In this document: piece by piece, positions 8,829 through 18,637 of the stretch | How positions within the stretch are numbered: the stretch's first letter is position 1 | Layout: each line of letters starts with the position of its first letter | Translations under genes and position numbers: made by a program | From: Entamoeba invadens IP1 | Lineage: Eukaryota > Evosea > Mastigamoebida > Endamoebidae | DNA length: 23,406 nt | Reading direction: 5' to 3' | Assembly (NCBI RefSeq): GCF_000330505.1 | Contig: NW_004443648.1 | Span: forward strand, 1,311,324-1,334,729 | Notes under the pieces: model-generated | The model's input: the letters and a program-made list of their open reading frames with translations, nothing else | What the model was told of the DNA's origin: nothing | Database searches by the model: none

Positions 8829-10691
8829 CAAAGTACCCTCATAACACTTGGTACAACCCGTTTCTCCATTTTCAAGACAATACCTACTCGACTCGGAAAT
8901 TGAACACTGTTCATCTCCGTTCTCGTCTTTGACCAACGAAAAAAAATTTTTACATTGCAAGCAATTATACTGAGATGAGTGAATACACTCATTTTTATCA
9001 ATTGCAACACACCTTTTATATTCGTTCAGTGTGTATTCAATATTACAGACTATACACTGCGACGTATACGAATCAACCTCACTGCAAAATTCTTCTGATT
9101 TTTCAACACATTTTGTGTCCAATAAAACATACTCTTCTTTGCATCTTGTACATATCAATTCGGTGGTATTTGTGATTGTATAAGAAGTACAGTTGCTCTC
9201 TGAGAGTGGGTGGCATTTCCCATCTTTCAGGAAATATCCACTTAAACATAACGAACACCCACCAACCGTCTTTTTAGCACAATGTTCGATTTCAACACAC
9301 TCTTCGTTTTCAATATAGTACCCTTTGTAACAGGTAAGACACTTTCCAGTAGAATCACACATTTCACAATTTGGTGAGCATGGTAAGCATTTTGGAGGAG
9401 ATTCCTGTGTTAAATAAAAGCTTTGTTTACACGATACACACCTTCCCATTGTATATACATCACAATTGGTTTCTTCACTTTTTGGAATTGAAGAAATATA
9501 ATTATAAAACATCATTTTGTAGTTATTAAACAATAATTTTTGCTGTTTAAGAATTTCATTATAATCAAAACATTTAAATGTGTTATTTTTTTCTAAAGTG
9601 AATGAACAGTATTTGCTTCTCTCATTCAAATCACAAATCCCTTTTTGATTAATCGAATTTAGGCACTCGACACACCCAAACCCAACCGAATACTTCTGGC
9701 AAAATTCATGATTGTTGTAAATATACTCATATTCATACCTTGTTGTAAACGCAAACACTTTTGAGTATAAACAACTCAAAGAGTTGGTACATGTTAAACA
9801 TCCTTCTTTACAATAAATAATAAATCCATTCAAGTCAACTAAATTGGTTGTTTTGACACATTTCTTGTGTTCTAAAGATTCAAAGCCATAGCCGGTTTTA
9901 CACAACAAACACTCCAATCGTTTATTATCTCCAAGTGCCGTGAAATTGCATTGGTAACATTTGTAAATAGCAGAGGAACAATTCGCAGCTTCGGTTGAGC
10001 TTTTCTTGTATTCGTAAATCTTAATTTTTACACAAGAAGTACCTTCGACATTTTCAACTTCATCTTCTAAACAATTGAGTGCACTTTTTGTCATCAACAT
10101 ATTATTGATTTCATTCTCAACACACCTATTATCTACTAAATTGTATTGTCCAAGTTCACATAATGTGCACTGTCCACTCTGTGAGTCACATTCTGCACAA
10201 TGTGGATGTTTGTCCCAACAGTACACACATCTCCCTCCGTCAGGCACATAAGGCGCATCACACTTATTACACAATGATGAAGATGCACATTTAGTGCAAT
10301 GTGAAATGCCACAATTCAATGAACACTCATCAATCCCACTATTATCAAACAAATTGAGCCCATCTTGGCATTTGGTGCAACTTATTCCATTATCACATTC
10401 AACACAACCAAATATGGAATTGCATCCAACACAGCGATTCTTTTTGATAAAATACCCCTTTTCACACGTCACCAATTGTAATTGGTCGCACAACACCGAA
10501 TTTGCAAAAGAGTCTTTGAACTTCACACATTTTCCATTTTCCAAGAAAAACGTCTCATTACATTTTGTGCAAGATTTCTTTGTTGCTGTACATTCAAGAC
10601 ATCCATCAATTTCGTTGCATTTATGACACTCATCATTGTCCAGATAGTGTCCAGAAATACACTGTCTGCACTCCCCATACAATGTACACAA
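8829..10691 (-). CDS. Receptor kinase segment 4: membrane-proximal CxxC repeats with a Cys-poor insert
   Basis: 621 codons. CxxC repeats resume immediately (VLCTLYGECRQCISGHYLDN). A less Cys-dense stretch (about 9480-9760) contains KQQKLLFNNYKMMFYNYISS, which looks like an inserted helical module, before the array resumes (NCEMCDSTGKCLTC). The segment fails near GCTKCYEGTLL, where one base is missing; the true frame continues as DGKKCSLCDQKC on the other side. Confidence 0.7.
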
Positions 10692-10692
10692 C

Positions 10693-12897
10693 ACACTTTG
10701 GTATTGAAGTGCACTTTTCACAAGTGTCTGACGTTTTGAAATACGCATTTTGAGAACACAGATTACATTTCATTGGAATTTTATTGTCACAGTTCTGGCA
10801 ATTTGGAATATCATCACATGGAAGACATGCAGAATAGTCTAAGCTTTGTGTGTAATTTGTCAAACACTCAACACATTGTGTGGCATCACATTTCTTGCAA
10901 TTTGAGATACCACATTTTGCACACATAAAGTCGGAGTTCAAATAATACAAATCGTCACATTTAGTGCACTGATTTGAAAGACTTTCCACACAACCTTCCA
11001 CGACATCTCCACATGGCGCACATTCCCCAGATGATACCAAGAAATTTCTTTCGCATTTGACACAGCTCTCACCAACACCAATTACACAATGCGATATTTC
11101 TTTGCATGTGTAATTGGACAACTTATACCCATCAAGGCACTTTGTGCACTTTCGTGAAGATATATCATTTTCAAGGTAGTTGACACAAAGATCACACCCA
11201 TTAATTTCCGAACAATTCTTACAAACAGCTTCCGGGAAATACCCAATGGAACAAACATCACAATAAACTTCGTTGTAATTTGAGTAATTCAAAAGTCCAC
11301 ATTTTATGCAATTTGTAAGTATTTCATCACATTTGAGACATTGTAGGTCTTTTAAGTAATATTCTTCCAAACACAAAACACAATTCGAATCAGATACTTC
11401 TTTGCAATGAAACTCCTCTTTTGTAAAATAATTTCCTTCGAAGTGGATTAGTTCTTCTGTTATATTTTGTTGTGTTTTGACACACCTTTTACCTATCAAA
11501 ACAAAATCTGAATCACATGCTATACAGGCACTCGTCTTGGGTTCAATGGAGACACAATTTTCATCAATTTGGCAAATACCCTCAATCAAAACTTCATTTG
11601 GAGATAAACAGTTGAAACAAAGTCCGTTCGTTTTGTTCGAGCACCCATTGCTTCCACACGTTTCACAAGTCACACATTCGAAATCTTCTATCCAAAATCC
11701 CGGTTTGCATTTCTCACATTTTTTGTTTCGGTTTTCATCAACGAAGCATGAAATACATTTGTCATTATCGGGTTTACACACAGAACACAACCCACCTTCA
11801 TCAATGTATTTATTGATTTCACATGTTATACACGATGTTGAATTGCATGTTGTACAACCACGTGTTGAACAGTCTGTACATCTTCCAAAAAATTCTGTCA
11901 TTTCTTCTGACGTGGTATTTTCGAGATAATACCCCTCGATGCACGACACACATTTTGTTTGAGACAAACAATCGATGCATGTTGCACTGCACTTATTACA
12001 ACTTTTACTGTCTATGTAGTATCCTTTTGTGTCACACAATGAACACGTCTTGTCATCTTCCTTATAATAATATCCTTCAAAACATTTGGAACAAGTTGAT
12101 TCGGAGTAACAAATATCACAATTTGATTCACAACCATTACAATTGTAATTCGACAAATAAAAGTGGTCCATACATTCCAAACATCTTGTCTCATCACACT
12201 TTGTACAATTGTCATAGATATCACCACAGCTAAGGCATTTCCCATCACGTAAAAAGAGTCCAGTTTTGCACTTATAACAATCCGTTTCATCACACACTTC
12301 ACAATTTGTATGTTTTGTTTCACATGTTGAACAGATACCATTGTCCAAAATAGAACCACTTGAACAAGAATGACATGTTGTGATGTTGCATCTATCGCAC
12401 AAAGTAAATTTAGTCGAGCATAAAGTACAAATTCCATTTTCTATAAACGAGTTTTTATTACATACAGAACACTTTGATACGTCACAAGATATGCAATTAT
12501 CAAACAGGGAATTACATGGTTTACAAACATTACTATCGATATAAAACCCATTCTCACATTCAAGACAGCTTGATTCATCACATACAATGCAATTTGTGTA
12601 CTTTGATTTACATTCTCTGCAAACACTCCTTTCAACAAAAAATCCATTTTTACACCTTAAACAACTTGATCCATCACATACAATGCAATTTGTGTACTTC
12701 GATCTACATTCTCTACAAACAGTCTGGTCAACAAAAAATCCGTTTGAGCACGTGTTGCACTGTATTGATGTACATGTAATACAATTATGGAACGTTTCAT
12801 TGCATTTTACACATCCATTTCCATTCAAGTAATACGTTTCTTCACAAATCGTACATTTGGTTTCGTCACAAATTTGACACCCTTGATATTTGGTTAA
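10693..12897 (-). CDS. Receptor kinase segment 3: central CxxC repeats
   Basis: 735 codons of dense CxxC repeats, in the same frame as segment 2 after the TGA. It includes a nearly exact tandem duplication of a 32-residue unit (VCRECRSKYTNCIVCDGSSC and its copy). Other units vary (ETCGSNGCSNKTNGLCFNC, IPNCQNCDNKIPMKCNLC), showing an old array with recent local growth. Family knowledge: such furin/growth-factor-receptor-like Cys repeats form a disulfide-bonded rod. At the end the phase is lost inside a TGTGTT run; reading on gives 20 out-of-phase residues and a stop. Confidence 0.72.
12576..12767 (-). repeat. 96-bp tandem duplication inside the CxxC array
   Basis: The sequence starting CATCACATACAATGCAATTT at 12576 recurs at 12672 with only a few changes over about 70 bp, a period of 96 bp (32 codons). 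It encodes two near-identical CRECxSKYTNCIVCDxSSC units, so the array has grown by in-frame unequal exchange or slippage. Confidence 0.75.
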
Positions 12898-13770
12898 TCA
12901 TTTATTACATTGGTTATTATCAACAAAATATCCCACATCACATTCTTGGCACTGAATTTTATTACATAAGTTACAATTGGTATAAACTTCAGAACATGGT
13001 TGGCATATTGAATTTTTATCCAAATAATTTGGTAAGCATTTGGTACATGTTTCAGTTGTACATTCCATGCAATTCGGAAACAACTCCCCACACTTTACAC
13101 ACATCCCATCCTTTAAAATGTAATTTCGATTGCAGCCCAAACATAACATAGCGTTACATGAAGCACAGTTTGTATCATAATCAGTACATGGATGACAAGT
13201 GCTCATTGCACCAATAAAAAACCCCGTTTCGCAAATTCTACATTGATTTTCTACACACACCGAGCAATGGGGAAATACGTTTCCACATAGTTCACAAGTA
13301 CCATCAATTAAAGAATAGTCACTTGTACAATGAAAGCATCCATTTTCATCACAATTTGTACATCCTTCTGAACAAGGAAAACATCGTCCATTATTTAAAT
13401 AAAAGCCACTTTTGCATATGGTACAACCAAATTGGGCACACAATTCGCATTCAATAGGACATTCCATACAAATTCCATTTTCAACAAAAAATCCATCCGA
13501 ACAAGCTAGACAATGTGTAAAGTTACAAATTATGCAATTTACATGGTTTGCATCACACCTAATACATTGCTCTTTGTACATAAAAAATCCATCAACGCAA
13601 CTGTCACAATAAGTTTCGTCGCACAATGCACAATTTTCGTATTTTTTTAAACATTCAATGCAATCAGTTTTTTCAAGGAAATAACCGTTATTACATGAAG
13701 TACAATGTTTTGGGTCACAAGTGGAACAAGATGGAAAATTTTCAAAACAGTTAACACAAGTTCCACCATA
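12898..13770 (-). CDS. Receptor kinase segment 2: CxxC repeats ending at an internal TGA
   Basis: 290 codons of continuous Cys-rich repeats, read in the frame entered one base off after the T run. Units follow the pattern C..C......C..C..GFF…..C..C, for example CDETYCDSCVDGFFMYKEQC. The segment ends …DNNQCNK then TGA, and the same frame continues directly into segment 3 (LTKYQGCQICDE). By repeat register the TGA sits where a cysteine is expected, so a single TGT or TGC to TGA change explains it. It is an extracellular part of the receptor. Confidence 0.7.
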   Translation of the reverse strand, partial: YGGTCVNCFENFPSCSTCDPKHCTSCNNGYFLEKTDCIECLKKYENCALCDETYCDSCVDGFFMYKEQCIRCDANHVNCIICNFTHCLACSDGFFVENGICMECPIECELCAQFGCTICKSGFYLNNGRCFPCSEGCTNCDENGCFHCTSDYSLIDGTCELCGNVFPHCSVCVENQCRICETGFFIGAMSTCHPCTDYDTNCASCNAMLCLGCNRNYILKDGMCVKCGELFPNCMECTTETCTKCLPNYLDKNSICQPCSEVYTNCNLCNKIQCQECDVGYFVDNNQCNK

Positions 13771-15491
13771 AAAAATGAATATTCATTACACTCAAAACAC
13801 TCAGTTTCATTACACAAATTACAATTCGGATAAATATTATCACATATTTGACAAATGCCAGTTTGATTAAGAAAATAACCAACTTGACACGTCTTACATT
13901 GTCTATCATCACACTCTATACAATTGGAGGAAAAAGTTTGGCAATCAATACAAATTCCATTATTCAAATAAAGATCTTTTTTACATTCCTTGCATGAATT
14001 TTTATCACATACATTACACCCCATGGAACACTCAATACAATGCCCTTTCTCATAGTAAAAACCCTTATCACATTCGATACACAAATTATCTGAACATTTT
14101 CGACAATTCACTGGACATATTGTGCATTTTCCATCTTCAAAATCAAAACCATCATTACACCCAACACAATCATATCCATTACAATACCCACAATTGGGGT
14201 CATTTGTTGTGCAATTTTTACAGCTTTCATCAAAGAACATCCCATTTGGGCACAAAATAACACGGTCGCACTTATAATTTAAATAGTAGTAACACCCATT
14301 AACTTCAATGCAATCGTCTCCTGGACAAGGAACTTTATTGCATGTGTTTTGAATGTAAAAAACATGATTTCCTCTTTGCACAAACGAGTTATTTTTTGTG
14401 TAAAATTCCCTTTTAACACAAAAAAGAGTGGTTTCTACTAAATTTTGATTCGTATATTCAATGGAATCTATTGACGCACCCATTTCGAAATGCAAGTCTC
14501 CTTCTACAAATATTAGTTTGTCAATTTTAACGTAAACGCCAAATATCATAACGATCTGTATGACAGTCAAGATAGTAAAATGAAGTGAATCCAAAGTCGA
14601 TATAAGTAATAGATCTCCGCTTTCTTTATAAGTGATTGTTTCCCAACTCGCTTGTTTAAATAGATAAAAATCGAACTCAACAAGATTTAAGTTAAAGAAT
14701 GTACTATTGTGTTTACAATCTGGGTAATCAAATTCATCAAAAGGTTTTAATTTATCAGGATTGCAATTACAATTATATGAGGGACCATATCCTGTACCTT
14801 CTTTAGAAACCAGTTTCATTCTGGAAAAGTTTCCTTTTGTACACACCGACTTGATTTCATGAGTAGAGTCAGATGTATATAAATTAACATTTTCATTCAT
14901 AAGTATTCCAGAAAGTAAATACATTGCAGGATAATCAACGTCTACCAGAGTAAAAGATAACAAATTTATTGATACCGTTTGTTGTACTTTTCCATCGATA
15001 TATACAAGTGGAATTTTTTCTTGGTATAAATCTCTTGAAATTGTTATAATCCATTGTTCATCTATTTTTGAATGTAATACAACTCCTTTGTTTTTAACAA
15101 AAATTTCAGTTCTTAAAGTTTGTGTTTGTCTGCACCCAGTGCTTCCATCAAAACACCCAAAAGTGATGACAAGTCCTTCTGGTCGATCGTCTTCATAAAT
15201 AGTCACTTTCTCTTTTTCGGGTCGAGTCATAAGAAAAAAGTGTTTCATGTTAATGATTCCAAAAAATTTCCATTCTCGACTAACTGATACATCATTTTCA
15301 GTTAGGTTGGTATCATTGTAGCCTTTTTCTTGATATGTACAACAATTATAATTGAACGTAAAAACGTTCTCATTATAAGTTTCAATTGTCCATTCGTCTG
15401 ATGTTTCAAGATAAATTGGTCTAATGACATTGTTTATTTCTCCCCAACCAACGATGGTTGTTGCAAATAACAATAAGATTATCAATTTCAT
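13770..15491 (-). CDS. Receptor kinase segment 1: signal peptide, ectodomain, first CxxC repeats
   Basis: 574 codons from the ATG at 15491. MKLIILLLFATTIVGWGE is a clear secretion signal with likely cleavage near residue 16-18. Residues 20-380 are beta-strand-like with few Cys and several N-x-S/T sites, giving a distinct membrane-distal domain that I do not recognise by name. From about residue 384 (NTCNKVPCPGDDC) the CxxC repeats begin, with units such as CxxCxxxxCxxCxxGF. The frame is lost at the T run 13770-13775; the printed frame runs on out of phase to a stop at 13647. A TATA-like GTATTTAAT lies 27-35 bp before the start, so this end still has promoter features. Confidence 0.75.
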
Positions 15492-15517
15492 TTTACAATA
15501 TCAAGTTTTAAAATATG

Positions 15518-15526
15518 ATTAAATAC
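15518..15526 (-). promoter_or_regulatory. TATA-like element of the receptor kinase gene
   Basis: The minus strand reads GTATTTAAT, one of the closest matches in the window to the Entamoeba TATA consensus GTATTTAAA(G/C). It lies 27-35 bp before the ATG at 15491, as expected for genes with very short 5' leaders. Confidence 0.5.
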
Positions 15527-15997
15527 TCTTTGATTGTATAAATTTCATTCTTCCAATTGTTAATTGTAATACGAAAACAATTTTACAATATTTGAAATTG
15601 AGTAAATAACAACCACATAGGCAAAGCAAACAACAGGTTTGTTTTTTAAGAAGTTTTATTTATATAAAAAATAATGTTATAATTTATATATTTTTCGAAT
15701 TTATTGGTTTAAAAAACTATTACAACATTTAAAATATTTGTATCAATAACTCCTAAATTGTTTGTTTTACACTTGCGGTTAGATGTTTTTAAATGCCACT
15801 TAACTGTTACCACGTTGCACTCGATCACATAGCACATATGAATATCAAGTTTTTAGATTGTTAAATAAAAATGTTAAAAAAATATTTTTGAAAAATAATT
15901 TAAATTTTTGGAATTCTGTAATTATTCTATCAATTTTCATTTTGTAGTATGTAATAAATAATAAAACAATTTAACACTATTTTTTTTATCCAGTTGG
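15527..15997. other. AT-rich intergenic region upstream of the receptor kinase
   Basis: No gene-like frame is seen. A patch at 15770-15850 is slightly GC-richer (CACTTGCGGTTAG, GCACTCGATCAC) but holds no long open frame or RNA fold I can name. The rest is A/T runs. Confidence 0.45.
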
Positions 15998-16174
15998 TTA
16001 TATTCGACATATGGTTTTTTCGCTGACAATAGATTTCACAAAAAGGATGAGACTTTTCATCACTTTAGTGCCATAGGGATATACACAGCAATGCATGAAC
16101 TGTTTGTTGAGGGGTCGAGTGCGTGCACAACACTCTGGGATGAGAGGCACTGAAGTCTGTCCGACTATTTTTGT
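15998..16174 (-). pseudogene. Possible coding fragment, unrecognised
   Basis: About 58 open codons between TAA triplets, in a patch (16040-16165) much GC-richer than its surroundings. The translation includes TSVPLIPECCARTRPLNKQF and YPYGTKVMKSLILFVKSIVS, which look like folded-protein sequence. The only ATG codons are internal (first about 26 codons in), so it is best read as an isolated exon or a remnant of a lost gene. The plus strand of the same patch ends in a T run (CTATTTTTG), so a Pol III or structured RNA was considered, but no box B or known fold was found. Confidence 0.25.
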
Positions 16175-16266
16175 TTATTTTAATTCTATATAATCATATT
16201 ATTTTTAAAGAATTAAAGTTGATAAAATACAACAAGAATAAAGACAAAAGTCAAATCAGATAACAA

Positions 16267-16479
16267 TTAGATGAGAGCAAATTGTGAACGTATTTCAATA
16301 TGTGTTGGATTCTTTCTTTTTGGTTTCTTGTTCTTGAGATTTTGATAAGCCCACCGTTTTTGTTTCTTGTCGTCTTGCTTGTTAAGTGTGATGTATGTGA
16401 CTGTTTTAACTGCCTTCTTATGTAAAGGTGTATCTTGCTTTGTTGCAACATTTTCAAACATTTCCAAGTGTAACACCAT
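16267..16479 (-). CDS. Small basic protein, 70 residues, unrecognised
   Basis: The ATG at 16479 gives MVLHLEMFENVATKQDTPLH, then a Lys/Arg-rich body (KKQKRWAYQNLKNKKPKRKN) and a TAG stop following FALI. Strongly basic, with neither signal peptide nor membrane helix; nucleic-acid binding is possible but unproven. A good TATA box (TATAAAAGG) lies 35-43 bp upstream, which favours a real gene starting here over the overlapping frame from 16457. It lies between two degenerate loci and is itself uninterrupted, although short length limits confidence. Confidence 0.45.
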   Translation of the reverse strand: MVLHLEMFENVATKQDTPLHKKAVKTVTYITLNKQDDKKQKRWAYQNLKNKKPKRKNPTHIEIRSQFALI

Positions 16480-16513
16480 GCTTGCTGATGACTGTTTGTT
16501 TTGACATCAGTTT

Positions 16514-16522
16514 CCTTTTATA
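16514..16522 (-). promoter_or_regulatory. TATA box of the small basic gene
   Basis: The minus strand reads GTGTATAAAAGGAAAC; the core TATAAAAGG is 35 bp before the ATG at 16479. It is the strongest TATA-like box in the window and resembles AATAAAAGGAGAAC before the ThuA-like gene. Confidence 0.5.
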
Positions 16523-16673
16523 CACAAAAGTGACACGTCATCATTACATTTGTCAAGATTCAATCAAAACTTTGAGTCTTGACACTTGATATAAATACAA
16601 CAATACTTTATTTGAAAACATAAAATTTATTCATAATATTGTATCAAAAAATAATGAAAAAGACGTGAATTAA

Positions 16674-17000
16674 TTACTGTACCATTTTGAGAATCTCATC
16701 AAGAACCTCAGAGCGGCCAGGCGTTTTATAATGACCTTCTGGTTTTGGAAGAATAAAAACGTGGGAAGTGAGGCAATTGAGTATTCGGCAGCATAATCAG
16801 TTGCTGTGGTTGCGTCGAATTTGAAGAACTTAAGGTTTGTGTTCGTCAGCTAGTTTGTCCATCATTGGCGCACTTGCCTTGCACTTTGCACACTCAGGAA
16901 AGTTGAAAATGACAAGAATGTTCTTGTTCTTTTCAATTCTCTCTTTCACTTCAGCAACATTGGTTGTGTATGTCACTGGCAAATCTTGATTCTATGCCAT
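16674..17000 (-). pseudogene. Thioredoxin-like protein, decayed (CAKC active site)
   Basis: Reading from the ATG at 17000: MA, then TAG as codon 3, then LPVTYTTNVAEVKERIEKNK and ILVIFNFPECAKCKASAPMM, the thioredoxin beta-3/alpha-2 region with a CAKC site in place of CGPC. The frame shifts near 16833-16840; the next frame gives NLKFFKFDATTATDYAAEYS and SLPTFLFF, the usual cis-proline loop. A second shift near 16740-16750 leads to GHYKTPGRSEVLDEILKMVQ and TAA at 16674. Total span is about 109 codons, the normal thioredoxin length. Three independent lesions in 327 bp make this a pseudogene. In life it would have been a small cytosolic dithiol redox protein. An ATATTTAAAG box lies at 17009-17018, closer to the ATG than usual. 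Confidence 0.8.
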
Positions 17001-17031
17001 ATTTTAGTCTTTAAATATGTTACAACAGCTG

Positions 17032-17060
17032 TGTGTTGTAACACCAATTGTTACGACACA
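17032..17060. repeat. Inverted repeat upstream of the thioredoxin pseudogene
   Basis: TGTGTTGTAACA (17032-17043) is inverted at 17049-17060 (TGTTACGACACA) with one mismatch that would be a G-U pair, and a 5-nt loop. The origin is unknown; it may be a factor site or a small mobile-element scar. Confidence 0.5.
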
Positions 17061-17615
17061 TAGTTACCAATGACCAGATGTTGTAATAACTTTGTCGTGA
17101 TTAAATAAAGTTTTCATTAAATTAAAAAACAAATTGTTTAGTTTTTATGGTTTTATTTGAAAATATATAGTTGGTATCAATTTTAATAATAAATCAACTG
17201 TAGGTCTTTTAACCGATATGTTTTTTTAAAAAAAAAACATTCACTTTGAATAAATAATTCAAATGAGTATAATAATAAATTAAGTATATCAAAATTGACA
17301 TTAAAATACAAAGACTGGCTTAACTCTTTTGAAAGGAAATAACATAATTATAAATTATTATAAAATTGTCAAAAAGGTACAAATAATCCATTTTTGATTA
17401 TTTTTATTTGAAAACACAATTAGGCGTATTAATTTTTGCCTCGTTTTTGTTTTAAAAAACAGGGAAATAATGTTAATTTTTTGCCATACAAACGTATTTT
17501 TAAAAAAGACTTAAAAACGAAAAAAAACATTCTATAAAATAACACTGAAGCATTTTTGGGCTTCAGCATTAACTGTGTAAATTTTGGTAAACGCCTGGTT
17601 GTGTTTAAGAAAGAG
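17061..17615. other. AT-rich intergenic region before the inverted-repeat element
   Basis: No open frame or RNA gene is seen. A short inverted repeat CTGAAGC…GCTTCAG lies near 17546-17570. The rest is A/T runs. Confidence 0.4.
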
Positions 17616-17620
17616 TATTA

Positions 17621-17647
17621 TAAACTGTTTTTCAAAAGTCGGTACTG
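17621..17647 (+). repeat. Left terminal inverted repeat
   Basis: A 27-bp arm beginning TAAACTG and ending GGTACTG, preceded by TATTA. All 27 bases match the right end in inverted orientation. Confidence 0.9.
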
Positions 17648-18605
17648 TCATATTTTTAGAACTTCCTAAAGTCCCGTTTTTTATTTTTGTTTTTTCCTAA
17701 AAAAACAAAAACAAAAAATCGAAAGTACTGACTTTATTTTGAAAAAAATACCAATCCCGTTCAATTATTTTCGTACAAATTCGGGAAAATATCGGAATAT
17801 TAGCCATCTTTTTCCAAAAACCCCGATCCCGTTATTTGATTTGACCATAACTCGATACTTCACAACATATACACAGCATTGTTGGCATAAAAACACAACA
17901 ATTAACGTTTAAGTGAATTGAGATGGTGTTGTTCGTGTCGAGTTTTAACTGAATATTACTTTCATTAATTTTTCATTTTCAATTAAAAACAAACATGTGG
18001 TTTTGTTCTCCGAATAAAAAATAATGAAATAAAGAGTTCCAAAAACACCAAAAAATAAATTACAGCAAATGTTTGATAATTTTGACAGACATAAGTCAAA
18101 TTGTCAAAGAACAACACTAGAAAAATAATACAAAATAACATTATTGTTTTGTTATTGGATATTTTAAAAAAGATGTTTCACTGAAATGCTCAAAAAGAAT
18201 GTCGATTTTATAAAACCCAACAAAGATAAGTTATCAAATCATTTTGTCATTTTTATTGTTTTTGTGACAACACTACTAAGCATACTAATCTTCGAACTAA
18301 GCTTTTGTTTTGTGAATATTTCATTAATTATTAAAATGTTTGATAATGAAAAAGATTGACATTAAAAATTATTTGCTTTTGTACTAAAATGCACTTTTGG
18401 GATAATTCACGTGTTTTTCTGAAACAAAAATCCCGTTATTTCAAATTTTATATGGAATTTTTTAATGCTTAAAAATTCTTCAAGTAAAAAAATATTTTTT
18501 GAAGACTGTTTTTCTCTTTTTTACTTGGAAAAAATAAGCGAATTTATTACAAAAAATGATTCCCAAAAATAATAAACAAAATAAATGCAAAAAATCGGGA
18601 CACCT

Positions 18606-18632
18606 CAGTACCGACTTTTGAAAAACAGTTTA
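18606..18632 (-). repeat. Right terminal inverted repeat
   Basis: A 27-bp arm beginning CAGTACCGAC and ending CAGTTTA, followed by TATTA. It is the exact inverted partner of 17621-17647. Confidence 0.9.
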
Positions 18633-18637
18633 TATTA

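Larger units (their letters stand above)
6838..15491 (-). pseudogene. Giant CxxC-rich transmembrane receptor kinase gene with four reading-frame lesions
   Basis: Five frame segments join end to end into one coding unit of about 2,880 residues. Order: signal peptide; beta-rich ectodomain of about 360 residues; more than 2,000 residues of furin-like CxxC repeats (C..C, about 16 or 32 residues apart); one membrane helix; MSP-like domain; protein kinase. This is the layout of Entamoeba TMK receptor kinases, in an unusually long form. Lesions: a 1-nt loss in a T run (13770-13775), TGA at 12898-12900, a 2-nt loss in a GT run (about 10686-10696) and a 1-nt loss near 8826-8829. Coding signal continues right up to each break on both sides, with no intron boundary. 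The repeats remain well preserved, so decay is recent or the breaks are sequencing errors. As written, no full receptor can be made; separate starts could still express pieces. Confidence 0.78.
17616..18637. mobile_element. Non-autonomous DNA transposon (MITE-like) with 27-bp terminal inverted repeats and TATTA target duplication
   Basis: Positions 17621-17647 (starting TAAACTGTTTTTCAAAAG) are perfectly inverted at 18606-18632 (ending CTTTTGAAAAACAGTTTA). TATTA directly flanks both outer edges (17616-17620 and 18633-18637), as a 5-bp target-site duplication would. The 1,012-bp interior has no open frame worth calling, so it depends on a transposase elsewhere. It carries subterminal TCCCGTT words at 17672, 17755, 17827 and 18431, inverted TCGGGA near the right end, and a large A/T hairpin at about 17675-17720. 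A degenerate inverted copy of the terminus lies at about 17725-17745. A TA duplication (Tc1/mariner-like, ends AACTG) is an alternative reading of the boundary. Confidence 0.85.

Noticed and set aside
11477..11929. Plus-strand 150-codon frame opposite the Cys-rich array, and similar plus-strand frames at 7061, 10294, 12474 and 13994
   Set aside because: These are antisense shadows of the CxxC repeats, rich in His/Ser/Thr/Gln. They have no start context and no domain.
8826..13776. Introns at the four breaks of the receptor kinase gene
   Set aside because: No GTTTGT donor or matching acceptor occurs at the breaks. Coding sequence is continuous on both sides with gaps of zero to a few bases, far too short for introns.
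16251..16457. Overlapping 68-codon frame in the small basic gene
   Set aside because: Its ATG lies further from the TATA box than the first ATG at 16479, and it is the +1 shadow of that frame.
17621..18632. Classification of the inverted-repeat element as Tc1/mariner
   Set aside because: TA does flank AACTG ends, but the flanking match extends to TATTA and no mariner-type end sequence or transposase remnant is visible, so the family is left open.
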